Shown: positions 52,239 to 60,529 of the stretch, piece after piece
How positions within the stretch are numbered: position 1 is the stretch's first letter
Layout: every line of letters starts with the position of its first letter
Assembly (NCBI RefSeq): GCF_024205705.1
Contig: NZ_CP073115.1
Location: forward strand, 2,232,001-2,296,000
From: Neisseria subflava
GTDB taxonomy: Bacteria; Pseudomonadota; Gammaproteobacteria; Burkholderiales; Neisseriaceae
Length of the DNA stretch: 64,000 nt
Direction of reading: 5' to 3'
The notes under the pieces: model-generated
What the model saw: only the letters and a program-made list of their open reading frames with translations
Told to the model about the DNA's origin: nothing
Database searches by the model: none
Program-made: the position numbers and the translations under genes

Positions 52239-53423
52239 TTAAGCGATTACAGAAGAAACCACACCCGCACCTACGGTACGACCACCTTCGCGAATCGCAA
52301 AGCGCAGACCTTCTTCCATAGCGATAGGCGCAATCAGTTCTACAGTAATGGTTACGTTCTCACCTGGCATTACCATTTCTACGCCTTCTTCCAAAGTAAC
52401 TGCACCAGTTACGTCAGTAGTACGGAAGTAGAATTGTGGACGGTAGTTAGCGAAGAATGGAGTGTGACGACCACCCTCTTCTTTGCTCAGTACGTATACT
52501 TCTGCTTTGAACTTGGTGTGAGGAGTGATAGTACCTGGTTTAGCCAATACTTGACCACGCTCTACGTCTTCACGTTTAGTACCACGCAGCAATACACCTA
52601 CGTTGTCACCTGCTTGACCTTCGTCCAGCAGTTTGCGGAACATTTCAACACCGGTACAAGTGGTTTTTTGAGTTTCTTTCAGACCTACGATTTCGATCTC
52701 GTCACCAACGTGGATGATACCGCGCTCTACACGACCAGTTACTACTGTACCACGACCAGAGATAGAGAATACGTCTTCGATAGGCAACAAGAAAGGTTTG
52801 TCCACAGCACGCTCAGGTGTTGGGATGTAGCTGTCCAGAGCAGCAGCCAATTCGAAGATTTTTTCTTCGTAACCAGCATCACCTTCCAAAGCTTTCAGTG
52901 CAGAACCTTGTACGATTGGGCAGTCGTCGCCTGGGAAGTCGTAGCTTGACAACAAGTCACGGATTTCCATTTCAACCAGTTCCAACAGCTCGGCATCGTC
53001 AACCATGTCGCATTTGTTCATGAATACGATGATGTAAGGTACACCTACTTGGCGAGCCAACAGGATGTGTTCGCGAGTTTGAGGCATAGGACCGTCAGCT
53101 GCGGAACATACCAAGATTGCACCGTCCATTTGGGCAGCACCGGTAATCATGTTTTTAACGTAGTCGGCGTGGCCCGGGCAGTCTACGTGTGCGTAGTGAC
53201 GGGTTTCAGTTTCGTATTCTACGTGTGAGGTATTAATGGTAATACCACGAGCTTTTTCTTCAGGAGCGTTGTCGATTTGGTCGTAAGCTTTTGCAGCGCC
53301 ACCGAATTTTTTAGCCAAAATAGTAGTCAAAGCAGCAGTCAGAGTGGTTTTACCATGGTCAACGTGACCGATGGTGCCAACGTTTACGTGCGGTTTGCTA
53401 CGTTCAAATTTTTCCTTAGCCAT
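52239..53423 (-). CDS. tuf: Elongation factor Tu, copy in the tRNA operon
   Basis: 394 residues, identical in sequence to the copy at 35441-36625, offset by 16798 bases. GTPase motifs as in that copy (GHVDHGKTT, DCPGHADY, NKCD). The flanks differ immediately outside the gene. It sits between tRNA-Thr and tRNA-Trp, the classic tufB context of proteobacteria. Confidence 0.98.
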   Translation of the reverse strand: MAKEKFERSKPHVNVGTIGHVDHGKTTLTAALTTILAKKFGGAAKAYDQIDNAPEEKARGITINTSHVEYETETRHYAHVDCPGHADYVKNMITGAAQMDGAILVCSAADGPMPQTREHILLARQVGVPYIIVFMNKCDMVDDAELLELVEMEIRDLLSSYDFPGDDCPIVQGSALKALEGDAGYEEKIFELAAALDSYIPTPERAVDKPFLLPIEDVFSISGRGTVVTGRVERGIIHVGDEIEIVGLKETQKTTCTGVEMFRKLLDEGQAGDNVGVLLRGTKREDVERGQVLAKPGTITPHTKFKAEVYVLSKEEGGRHTPFFANYRPQFYFRTTDVTGAVTLEEGVEMVMPGENVTITVELIAPIAMEEGLRFAIREGGRTVGAGVVSSVIA

Positions 53424-53471
53424 GGCAATATCCTATAATCTAAGCTTTTGAAAGAAAGGGTAATAATGAGA

Positions 53472-53546
<75 letters not shown>

Positions 53547-53555
53547 GAAATTGTT

Positions 53556-53629
53556 TGGAGCGGGTGAAGGGAATCGAACCCTCACCGTAAGCTTGGAAGG
53601 CTTCTGCTCTACCATTGAGCTACACCCGC
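53556..53629 (-). tRNA. tRNA-Gly (anticodon TCC)
   Basis: 74 bases, CCA encoded. Acceptor GCGGGTG with CACCCGC, anticodon loop CTTCCAA, T arm GAGGGTTCGATTCCCTT. Confidence 0.97.
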
Positions 53630-53660
53630 ATACTCACTATTTGCTCCAAGTAAGAATTTT

Positions 53661-53744
53661 TGGTGGAGGGAGAAGGATTCGAACCTTCGAAGCTCACGCA
53701 ACAGATTTACAGTCTGCCCCCTTTGACCGCTCGGGAATCCCTCC
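53661..53744 (-). tRNA. tRNA-Tyr (anticodon GTA)
   Basis: 84 bases with the long variable arm of tRNA-Tyr. Anticodon loop CTGTAAA, acceptor GGAGGGA with TCCCTCC, CCA encoded. It is the first tRNA of the Tyr-Gly-Thr-tuf-Trp transcript. Confidence 0.97.
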
Positions 53745-53842
53745 AAAAGAGAACGCTAGTTTATTGGCAACTCAGATTTCCGTCAAGATTTTTTTTCATT
53801 TATTTCTTTAAAAATATCCAAGCTTTTGCTTTTAAACACTAT

Positions 53843-54094
53843 TTACTTAAACTGAATGATTTTTTCGTACTTGGCCATCAGTTCTTCGTGCGTTTCAGGA
53901 TGTTCTTCATCGATCAAGATACAGTCGACAGGACATACCTGTTGGCACTGCGGCTCATCGTAATGGCCCACACATTGCGTACACAAATTTGGATTGATTT
54001 CGTAAATTTCTTCACCTTGCGAAATGGCATCATTAGGGCATTCTGGCTCGCACACATCGCAGTTAATGCACTCATCTGTGATAAAGAGCGACAT
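53843..54094 (-). CDS. 2[4Fe-4S] ferredoxin, YfhL type
   Basis: 83 residues from the ATG at 54094 (MSLFITDECINCDVCEPECP), with AAGGA upstream. The frame is open to 54166 but that part has no ribosome site. Two cluster motifs are present: CINCDVCEPECP, and CTQCVGHYDEPQCQQVCPVDC with the longer spacing typical of the YfhL/Alvin family. It is a small cytoplasmic electron carrier. It lies next to rsmD, with which it may be co-transcribed. Confidence 0.92.
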   Translation of the reverse strand: MSLFITDECINCDVCEPECPNDAISQGEEIYEINPNLCTQCVGHYDEPQCQQVCPVDCILIDEEHPETHEELMAKYEKIIQFK

Positions 54095-54216
54095 TTCTAT
54101 TTCCTTTTTTCTTAAATTATCAAAACCGATTGGGCGCGGATTATAGCACAAATGACGTCGGAACAATCCGTTTGAAGGAATGTTTTACACCTTGGGAATG
54201 ATTCTCAAATTCTATA

Positions 54217-54783
54217 CTATTCAGCAACTTGCGAATAGAGCAACAATTCAAACCTACTCATTCCCGCCTTTCCTTCCCTATAAATTTCCAGCCAATCCGG
54301 TTTTTCAGGCAGCTTCCCTGCTTCAATATAGACCATTGCCCCATTTTTCAAGTGGCTTTGCAATCGGATAAACAGATTTTGCCAATCTTTCCATGCAAAC
54401 GGCGGATCAAGGAACACAACATCAAATTTTTCAGACGGCATTGCCAGATAAGCCATGCCGTCTGAACACTCGATTTTCGCCTGTTTCAAACCTAATTCAC
54501 GGATATTTTTCTGAAGTGTTTGAACAGTTTGGCGGTGGTTATCGACCATTACCACTTTTGTTGCATTACGAGAAGCGGCCTCCATTCCCAAAGCACCGCT
54601 ACCGCTGAATAAATCTAATACTGTTTTACCGGTTAAATCCTGACCCAGCCAGTTAAACAGTTTTTCACGCACGCTGTCAGGCGTCGGGCGCAGACCATCT
54701 GCATCTGCAAAAACCAGTTTCCGTCCCCTGCATTGTCCGCCGATGATGCGGACTTGATTTGAATGTTTGCTGTGTTTGTTCAT
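54217..54783 (-). CDS. rsmD: 16S rRNA (guanine966-N2)-methyltransferase RsmD
   Basis: 188 residues. It methylates G966 in the 30S using S-adenosylmethionine. Motifs: RIIGGQCRGRKLVFAD, the RsmD stretch GLRPTPDSVREKLFNWL, SAM site VLDLFSGSGALGMEAASR and catalytic DPPF in FDVVFLDPPFAWKDW. A variant uptake sequence (54811-54822) is just upstream. The gap 54784-55054 shows no gene. Confidence 0.94.
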   Translation of the reverse strand: MNKHSKHSNQVRIIGGQCRGRKLVFADADGLRPTPDSVREKLFNWLGQDLTGKTVLDLFSGSGALGMEAASRNATKVVMVDNHRQTVQTLQKNIRELGLKQAKIECSDGMAYLAMPSEKFDVVFLDPPFAWKDWQNLFIRLQSHLKNGAMVYIEAGKLPEKPDWLEIYREGKAGMSRFELLLYSQVAE

Positions 54784-55054
54784 GATTGGGAAAACGAATC
54801 GTCTTACAGTTTCAGACGACCTTTAAAGAATGACAAAGCAGCCATTATACAGCAGCGTTTTTTCATTTAAGGCAGCATGAAAACAAATCGACCATCGCAA
54901 AAATTTATTTTTCATGATAATAAACTTACAAAATTTTATAAATTATAAAATATTTTCTCAAATAAAAAGGTCGCTTACGTTTGCTATTAGAACTTTCCCA
55001 CCGATTTTTCAGTCTATTTGCCATAATACTTAATGAAAATATGTATGGCTGACA

Positions 55055-55277
55055 ATGCCGCTTTGGAAAATTATTTTGGGTGTTTATATCAGCGGCGTGA
55101 TTGCCTTCACCGCCCACGCCCATTTTTTTTGATGAATATTACCGCCACTTAGGATTGATACCGAACTTGGGGCGCGGTCTGCTTTGGTTCGTCTTCTGCC
55201 TGCCCTTAATCGGCAAAACCGTTGCTTTGATAGTCAGTTTATTCTTTCTTGCCACGTTGGTTTTCGCGCGGCGTTAA
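55055..55277 (+). pseudogene. Small two-span membrane protein, frameshifted
   Basis: From the ATG at 55055 the frame reads MPLWKIILGVYISGVIAFTA, then HAHFF and a stop. In another frame it goes on (DEYYRHLGLIPNLGRGLLWF, then LIGKTVALIVSLFFLATLVF and ARR) to TAA at 55277. The break is at a T8 run (55123-55130). Seven T would give one 73-residue protein. The function is unknown. There is no strong ribosome site. It may be a slippage switch, a true lesion or a sequencing error. It ends in a perfect hairpin terminator. Confidence 0.6.
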
Positions 55278-55292
55278 AACTTGTCTTTTACA

Positions 55293-55338
55293 AAACCCAA
55301 AGGTCGTCTGAAAAATTTTTCAGACGACCTTTGGGTTT
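55293..55338. terminator. 46-bp perfect palindrome with variant uptake sequences
   Basis: Twenty-three bases (AAACCCAAAGGTCGTCTGAA and three more A) are followed at once by their exact complement. It contains AGGTCGTCTGAA in both directions, a variant dialect of the uptake sequence. It is a probable terminator for the small membrane protein gene. Confidence 0.75.
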
Positions 55339-55477
55339 AGAATTTGACGACATGAAATATTGAACTGCGTTTCACCGTGTGAAGTATGTTTTCAACTTAA
55401 ACACAAAACTAGATAAATTACATTTGCTTATTTATAATGAGTAGTCATTTTTGAAACATTAATGTAAGGCTACTATC

Positions 55478-56169
55478 ATGTCCGATCTGAATCTCAGTAA
55501 CAGTATATTTCAAGGTTACAACGACAAACATGGCTTAATGATTTGTGGGTATGAATGGGGTTGGAGTAAAACCGATGAGGCTGCTTATGTAGCAGGTGAA
55601 TACAAACTCCCTGAAAACAAAATCGACCATACATTTGCCAATAAATCCCTCTATTTCGGTGAACAGGCAAAAAAGTGGCGTTATGACAATACGATAAAAT
55701 TTGGTTTAAAATGTGGGGACACCCCTTAGACGAAAATGAATTGGGCGGTGCATTTGAAAAATCCCTGGTACAAACCAACTGGGCAGCTACTCAGGGCAAC
55801 AAAATCGACAATCCAAACAAATTTCTCCAGCCTGAACACGTCGATAATTTTCTCTACCACGTTGAGAAACTACGCCCTAAATTGATTCTCTTCATGGGAA
55901 GCAATCTGACAAATTATCTTAATCGCGCAAATGTATTGCCGCGCTTCGAGCAGCTTGTCGGAAAACAAACTCAACCGCTCCGAGTAGTACAAAAAGATTT
56001 TAGCGGTACACGTTTCAAAATCAGATTCCAATCGTTTGAAAATTGCGAAGTCGTCTGCCTGCCTCACCCCAGTGCCAGCCGCGGTCTATCTTACGATTAC
56101 ATAGCCTTATTTGAACCAGAAATGAACCGTATTTTATCGGACTTTAAAACGACACGCGGATTCAAATAA
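55478..56169 (+). pseudogene. Uracil-DNA-glycosylase-like hypothetical protein, frameshifted
   Basis: The first frame (55478-55729) reads MSDLNLSNSIFQGYNDKHGL, MICGYEWGWSK and on to FGLK, then stops. The rest (MWGHPLDENELGGAF to RILSDFKTTRGFK, stop 56169) is one frame off. An A4 run where A5 would fit (TTTAAAATG near 55704) explains the break and would give 230 residues. LILFMGSNLTNYL and the late motif LPHPSASRGLSYDYI resemble the core strand and HPS motif of the uracil-DNA glycosylase fold, but this is a weak, motif-only resemblance. It is flanked on both sides by variant uptake-sequence hairpins. Confidence 0.6.
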
Positions 56170-56186
56170 ACCAATCACAGAAAAGC

Positions 56187-56221
56187 AAAGGTCGTCTGAA
56201 AATTTTTCAGACGACCTTTTC
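56187..56221. terminator. Bidirectional terminator between the UDG-like gene and topA
   Basis: AAAGGTCGTCTGAAAA faces TTTTTCAGACGACCTTT with T and A runs on both sides. It carries the variant uptake sequence in both directions. The genes on either side converge here. Confidence 0.85.
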
Positions 56222-56241
56222 TCTTTTAAACCGACCTAATC

Positions 56242-58548
56242 TCACTCTTTCGGTGCAGGCGGTTCAATCTGTTCTTTCCAGCCGCATTCTTTTTGCGGGC
56301 AGACTTTTTCCACGCCCCAGCGTTTGGTGGTCTTAATGGTCAAAACCGGCCAATGGCAGTTCGGGCATTCTTCGGCTACGGGCGGATTCCAAGTGGCGTA
56401 GTTGCAGTCGGGATAGGTGCTGCAACTGTAAAACAGTTTGCCGTAGCGGGATTTGCGTTCGACGAGGTTGCCTTTTTTGCATTGCGGGCATTGGACGCCG
56501 GTGTCTTTCGGTTTTTCCAGCGGCTCGACGTGTTTGCATTTGGGGTAGTTGGCGCAGCCGATGAATTTGCTGCCGGTGCGGCTGTATTTGTACAACAACC
56601 GTCCGCCACATTTGGGGCATTCGCGCCCGTCGAGTTCGGCTTGTTCTGCTTCAGCTTTGGCGATGCGCTCGGCGGCCTCTTCGGCGGTTTCGTTAACGTT
56701 GCGCGTGTAGCTGCACTCTGGATAACCAGCGCAGGCGACGAAACGGCCCATTTTGCCAAACTTGATTTGCAGTTTGTGTTCGCCGCATTTCGGGCAGGTT
56801 TCGTCGAGTTCCTGCGTGGTGAATTTGGCGCGTTCGATGCCCTCTTTTTCTTCCACTTGCTTGATAAACGGCTTCCAAAATTTATCCATCACGGGAATCC
56901 ATTGGCGTTTGCCGTTGGCAATTTCGTCAAGCTGGTCTTCAAGTTTGGCGGTAAAGTGGTAATCGACATATTGGGCGAAGTGTTCGGTCAAGAATTTATT
57001 GACGATGTCGCCTGTGTCGGTGGGCATGAAGCGTTTTTGCTCAAGGGTAACGTATTCGCGGTCTTTGAGCGTGGAGATGATGCTGGCGTAGGTGGAGGGA
57101 CGGCCAATGCCGTATTCTTCGAGGGCTTTAACCAGCGTGGCTTCGTTGTAGCGTGGCGGCGGAGTGGTGAAGTGTTGTTCGCCGTAGAGTTTGTCCACAG
57201 GCAATTTATCGCCTTCGCTCATTTCGGGCAGTTTTTTGCTGTCTTCGCTCTCTTCGTCGTCGCTGCTTTCTTCATAAACGCTCAAGAAGCCTGCGAAAGT
57301 CTGCACTTGTCCGGTTACGCGGAATACGCCTTTGCCGACGGTAATATCGACGGTGGTTTGGTCGAATTTGGCGGGCGTCATCTGACAGGCGACGGTACGT
57401 TGCCAAATCATTTGGTACAGTTTGAACTGGTCTGCGCTCAGGAAAGGTTTGACGCTTTCGGGCGTGCGGTACACGGAAGTCGGACGGATCGCTTCGTGGG
57501 CTTCTTGGGCGTTTTTGGATTTGGTTTTGTACTGCTTGGCCGAACTTGGCAGATATTCTTTGCCGATTTTGTTTTCGATGTAATGGCGGATTTCGGTTAA
57601 CGCTTCATCCGCCAAATTCACGCTGTCGGTACGCATATAGGTAATCAAACCGATGGCACCCTGCCCTACGTCTATACCTTCATAAAGCTGTTGGGCGGTA
57701 CGCATGGTGCGGTCGGTGGTGAAGCCGAGTTTGCGCACGGCATCCTGCTGCATGGTAGATGTGGTGAACGGCGCGGCTGGATTACGGCTGCGCTTTTTCT
57801 TTTCAATGGCGGTAACGACGGCCTCTTTGCCTTCGAGTTCTTTCAATACGTCGGCTTGCGCGACTTCGTTCGGCAGGTCGAATTGTTCGAGTTTCGCGCC
57901 GTTGTATTGGGCGAGTTTGGCGGTAAACTTGCTGCGGCCTTTGTGGCTGTCGAGATGCACCGTCCAATATTCCTGCGCTTCAAACGCGCGGATTTCGTTT
58001 TCACGTTCGCAAATCAGGCGCAAAGCCGGACTTTGTACACGGCCCGCGCTCAAACCGCGGCGGATTTTTTTCCACAACAATGGCGAAAGGTTAAAACCGA
58101 CCAGATAGTCCAAAGCGCGACGGGCTTGTTGCGCATCGACCAAGTCCATTTCGATTTCGCGCGGGTTGGCGACGGCATCGAGCACGGCGTTTTTGGTGAT
58201 TTCGTGGAACACGACACGCTGCGGTTTGATGTTTTTTAGGCCGCGTTTGGATTTTAGGATTTCCAAAAGATGCCAAGAAATGGCTTCGCCTTCCCTATCC
58301 GGGTCGGTTGCGAGGTAGATGTTTTCAGCTTCTTTGGCACCGGTAACGATGGCATCGACGTGTTTGCTGTTGCGGCTGATCAATTGGTATTTCATGGCAA
58401 AGCCATTGTCGGGATCGACTGCTCCGCTTTTGGGTACCAAGTCGCGGACGTGGCCGTAAGACGCCAAGATTTCAAAATCACCGCCCAGATATTTTTTCAG
58501 GGTTTTGGCTTTGGACGGGGATTCGACGATTAATAGGTTTTTCGCCAT
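56242..58548 (-). CDS. topA: DNA topoisomerase I
   Basis: 768 residues. It relaxes negative supercoils through a 5'-phosphotyrosine link. TOPRIM domain (NLLIVESPSKAKTLKKYL, ATDPDREGEAIS), catalytic Tyr in GAIGLITYMRTDSVNL, and four C-terminal zinc ribbons of the CPKCG...C type (for example CPKCGGRLLYKYSRTGSKF and CPNCHWPVL). Length and layout are normal. Coding GC is high compared with the ribosomal genes. Confidence 0.97.
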   Translation of the reverse strand: MAKNLLIVESPSKAKTLKKYLGGDFEILASYGHVRDLVPKSGAVDPDNGFAMKYQLISRNSKHVDAIVTGAKEAENIYLATDPDREGEAISWHLLEILKSKRGLKNIKPQRVVFHEITKNAVLDAVANPREIEMDLVDAQQARRALDYLVGFNLSPLLWKKIRRGLSAGRVQSPALRLICERENEIRAFEAQEYWTVHLDSHKGRSKFTAKLAQYNGAKLEQFDLPNEVAQADVLKELEGKEAVVTAIEKKKRSRNPAAPFTTSTMQQDAVRKLGFTTDRTMRTAQQLYEGIDVGQGAIGLITYMRTDSVNLADEALTEIRHYIENKIGKEYLPSSAKQYKTKSKNAQEAHEAIRPTSVYRTPESVKPFLSADQFKLYQMIWQRTVACQMTPAKFDQTTVDITVGKGVFRVTGQVQTFAGFLSVYEESSDDEESEDSKKLPEMSEGDKLPVDKLYGEQHFTTPPPRYNEATLVKALEEYGIGRPSTYASIISTLKDREYVTLEQKRFMPTDTGDIVNKFLTEHFAQYVDYHFTAKLEDQLDEIANGKRQWIPVMDKFWKPFIKQVEEKEGIERAKFTTQELDETCPKCGEHKLQIKFGKMGRFVACAGYPECSYTRNVNETAEEAAERIAKAEAEQAELDGRECPKCGGRLLYKYSRTGSKFIGCANYPKCKHVEPLEKPKDTGVQCPQCKKGNLVERKSRYGKLFYSCSTYPDCNYATWNPPVAEECPNCHWPVLTIKTTKRWGVEKVCPQKECGWKEQIEPPAPKE

Positions 58549-58580
58549 TGTTGTTCTCTTTTGGATGTATTGGGTTTATG

Positions 58581-58617
58581 TTTCAGACGGTCTTTATTAT
58601 TGAGGCCGTCTGAAAAA
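58581..58617 (-). terminator. Uptake-sequence hairpin between smg and topA
   Basis: TTTCAGACGG and CCGTCTGAAA pair around a loop of about 16 bases. One arm has a mismatch to the uptake sequence (TTCAGACGGTCT). It lies just after the smg stop. Confidence 0.6.
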
Positions 58618-58622
58618 AAGGT

Positions 58623-59078
58623 TTAGTGCATCACGTTTTGTCCGGTCAACGCACTCATCAAGTCGTCGCCAATCAGGACGGGCAACTCGCTTTTGTGCAT
58701 CCACAACACCAGCAATACCAACACTTTGGCGGTATCGAGGGTGATTTCGTCCGATGGAATGTGCATCAGGGCGTGAATGACGATTTCGCGTTGCTCATAA
58801 GTAATTGCGTGCTCGGCAACCAAATACTGCATCAAGCCCATGACTTCCTGCGGCAGGTTTTCAGCTTCTTCACGGCAGAATACGCGCAGGGAGTCGCTGT
58901 TAAACGGCTCGGCATAGAATTCGGACGTATTGAACAAGACTTCCATCATCATCAATGTATTGCCGATTTCCGTAGCATCAAAACCCGCATCTTCCAAGAG
59001 GCGACCCAAATCCTCCGGAGGCGGACAATTGTCGAAATCTTGGAAGTGTTCGATTAAATAGGCAATGACTTCGGTCAT
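58623..59078 (-). CDS. smg: Smg family protein (DUF494)
   Basis: 151 residues, acidic and helical. MTEVIAYLIEHFQDFDNCPP and FCREEAENLPQEVMGLMQYL are typical of Smg, a conserved protein of unknown role that is found next to dprA and topA in many proteobacteria. It starts 24 bases after dprA in the same direction. Confidence 0.9.
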   Translation of the reverse strand: MTEVIAYLIEHFQDFDNCPPPEDLGRLLEDAGFDATEIGNTLMMMEVLFNTSEFYAEPFNSDSLRVFCREEAENLPQEVMGLMQYLVAEHAITYEQREIVIHALMHIPSDEITLDTAKVLVLLVLWMHKSELPVLIGDDLMSALTGQNVMH

Positions 59079-59102
59079 GCTGGTTCCTTAAATATAGATA
59101 AT

Positions 59103-60293
59103 TTATGCTTTGACACGCTGATAACGGCCGCCCGGTAAGGCGGCAACAATACCGTCAAGTTCGTATTCCAAAAGCTGTGCGTACACGTCTGCCGCTGCCG
59201 TATTGGTTTGTTGCGCCAAAATATCGGGGTGTATCGGGTCGTAACCCATTGCTTCCAATAAAGCGCTTGTTGATGGGGCGGCAGATAGGTTTTCAGATGG
59301 CCTTTGCGGTTCATCCGCTATTGTTTTTTGTTGCAGATGTTTGGTTCGATCGTTTTTCAGTTTTACCGTCTTATTTATAGAATATGATGGAACAGGCGTA
59401 TTTTGCAATAGCTGCGGACACTCATGGAGAATATCGTCCAGACATTCCACCAGTTTTGCCCCGTCTTTAATCAGCTTGTGACAGCCTTTGCTGTGCGGAT
59501 TGTCTATCGAACCGGGCACCGCCATCACTTCGCGCCCCATCTCCGCCGCCAGCTTGGCAGTAATCAATGAGCCGGATTCCAATGCCGCCTCGACCACCAA
59601 TGTCAGCTGCGACAATGCGGCAATCAGACGGTTGCGGCGCGGAAAATTGCCTGCAAACGGACGCGTGTCCAAAGGGAACTCGCTGACAATCAATCCTCTT
59701 TCGGCAATTTCATAAGCAAGGTTTTTATTGGATGGCGGATAAATGCGGTCTATACCGGTTCCCCAGACGGCCATGGTACCGCCATCTGCCTGCAATGCGC
59801 CCTGATGGGCGGCTGTATCAATACCCGAAGCCATACCCGATACGACAGGAATGCCTTTTTCACTCAACGCCCTGCCGAAATCTTTGGCAATCCGCATTGC
59901 CTGCGGCGTGGCATGGCGGCTGCCGACAATCGCGGCAGAAGGTGTGTGCAACAACTCTGCATTGCCGCGTAAAAACAAAACCGGCGGCGCAGTAATGCCT
60001 TGTGTCAGCATTTCGGGGAAATCATCATCTTGCAGCAGCAACAGACGGCAACCGTCCTGCATTTCCCATTGTAAAGCGGCTTCGGCAGACCGCTGCGCCA
60101 AAGCTCGTTTATCCGCATTGCGCCACGACTCGGCTGCCTGTTTATGGCGCACCAACGCGGCAATTTTGTCTGCCGGCGCATTCAAGGCTGCTTGTGCGCT
60201 ACCGAATTGCTGCAACAGCACCAAAAAACTTTCTGCGCCGATATAGGGCGTAAATGCCAGTTGCAACCAAGCAAAACGCTCATTTTCCGTCAT
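59103..60293 (-). CDS. dprA: DNA processing protein DprA
   Basis: 396 residues from the ATG at 60293 (AGGGA upstream). DprA loads RecA on single-stranded DNA taken up in natural transformation, which fits a genome full of uptake sequences. An N-terminal SAM-like helical part is followed by the Rossmann-like core (AIVGSRHATPQAMRIAKDFG, PVVSGMASGIDTAAHQGAL, GTGIDRIYPPSNKNLAYEI) and a C-terminal winged-helix domain (PDILAQQTNTAAADVYAQLL). Confidence 0.96.
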   Translation of the reverse strand: MTENERFAWLQLAFTPYIGAESFLVLLQQFGSAQAALNAPADKIAALVRHKQAAESWRNADKRALAQRSAEAALQWEMQDGCRLLLLQDDDFPEMLTQGITAPPVLFLRGNAELLHTPSAAIVGSRHATPQAMRIAKDFGRALSEKGIPVVSGMASGIDTAAHQGALQADGGTMAVWGTGIDRIYPPSNKNLAYEIAERGLIVSEFPLDTRPFAGNFPRRNRLIAALSQLTLVVEAALESGSLITAKLAAEMGREVMAVPGSIDNPHSKGCHKLIKDGAKLVECLDDILHECPQLLQNTPVPSYSINKTVKLKNDRTKHLQQKTIADEPQRPSENLSAAPSTSALLEAMGYDPIHPDILAQQTNTAAADVYAQLLEYELDGIVAALPGGRYQRVKA

Positions 60294-60466
60294 CAATCTG
60301 TTCCCTTTTCGTAATGTTTTTTTTCAGACGGCCCGAAGTAAATCAAAGCCGTCTGAAAATTTTATTGATATAAAACTTCTGTCGGCTTAAAAGGCAAAAC
60401 AACAATGCCGAGCCATACCATTATTTTTATAAAGTATTGCTTGTCTAAGCAAACCGTCAAATGACG

Positions 60467-60508
60467 ATGCCGTCTGAAAAACCTGATGGCTTTCAGACGG
60501 CCTCTTTT
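60467..60508 (-). terminator. Uptake-sequence hairpin after ntrX
   Basis: GCCGTCTGAAA pairs with TTTCAGACGGC, with T-rich sequence beyond. The left arm has the AT form (ATGCCGTCTGAA, 60469-60480) and the right arm the AG form. The gap to dprA (60294-60529) has another uptake pair near 60325-60360 and no gene. Confidence 0.7.
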
Positions 60509-60529
60509 GTGTTTGAACCGATATTGCGC

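Noticed and set aside
54926..55123. Minus-strand 65-codon frame in the rsmD to small-membrane-gene gap
   Set aside because: Its start lies inside the plus-strand membrane protein gene. It has no ribosome site and the composition is that of random AT-rich DNA.
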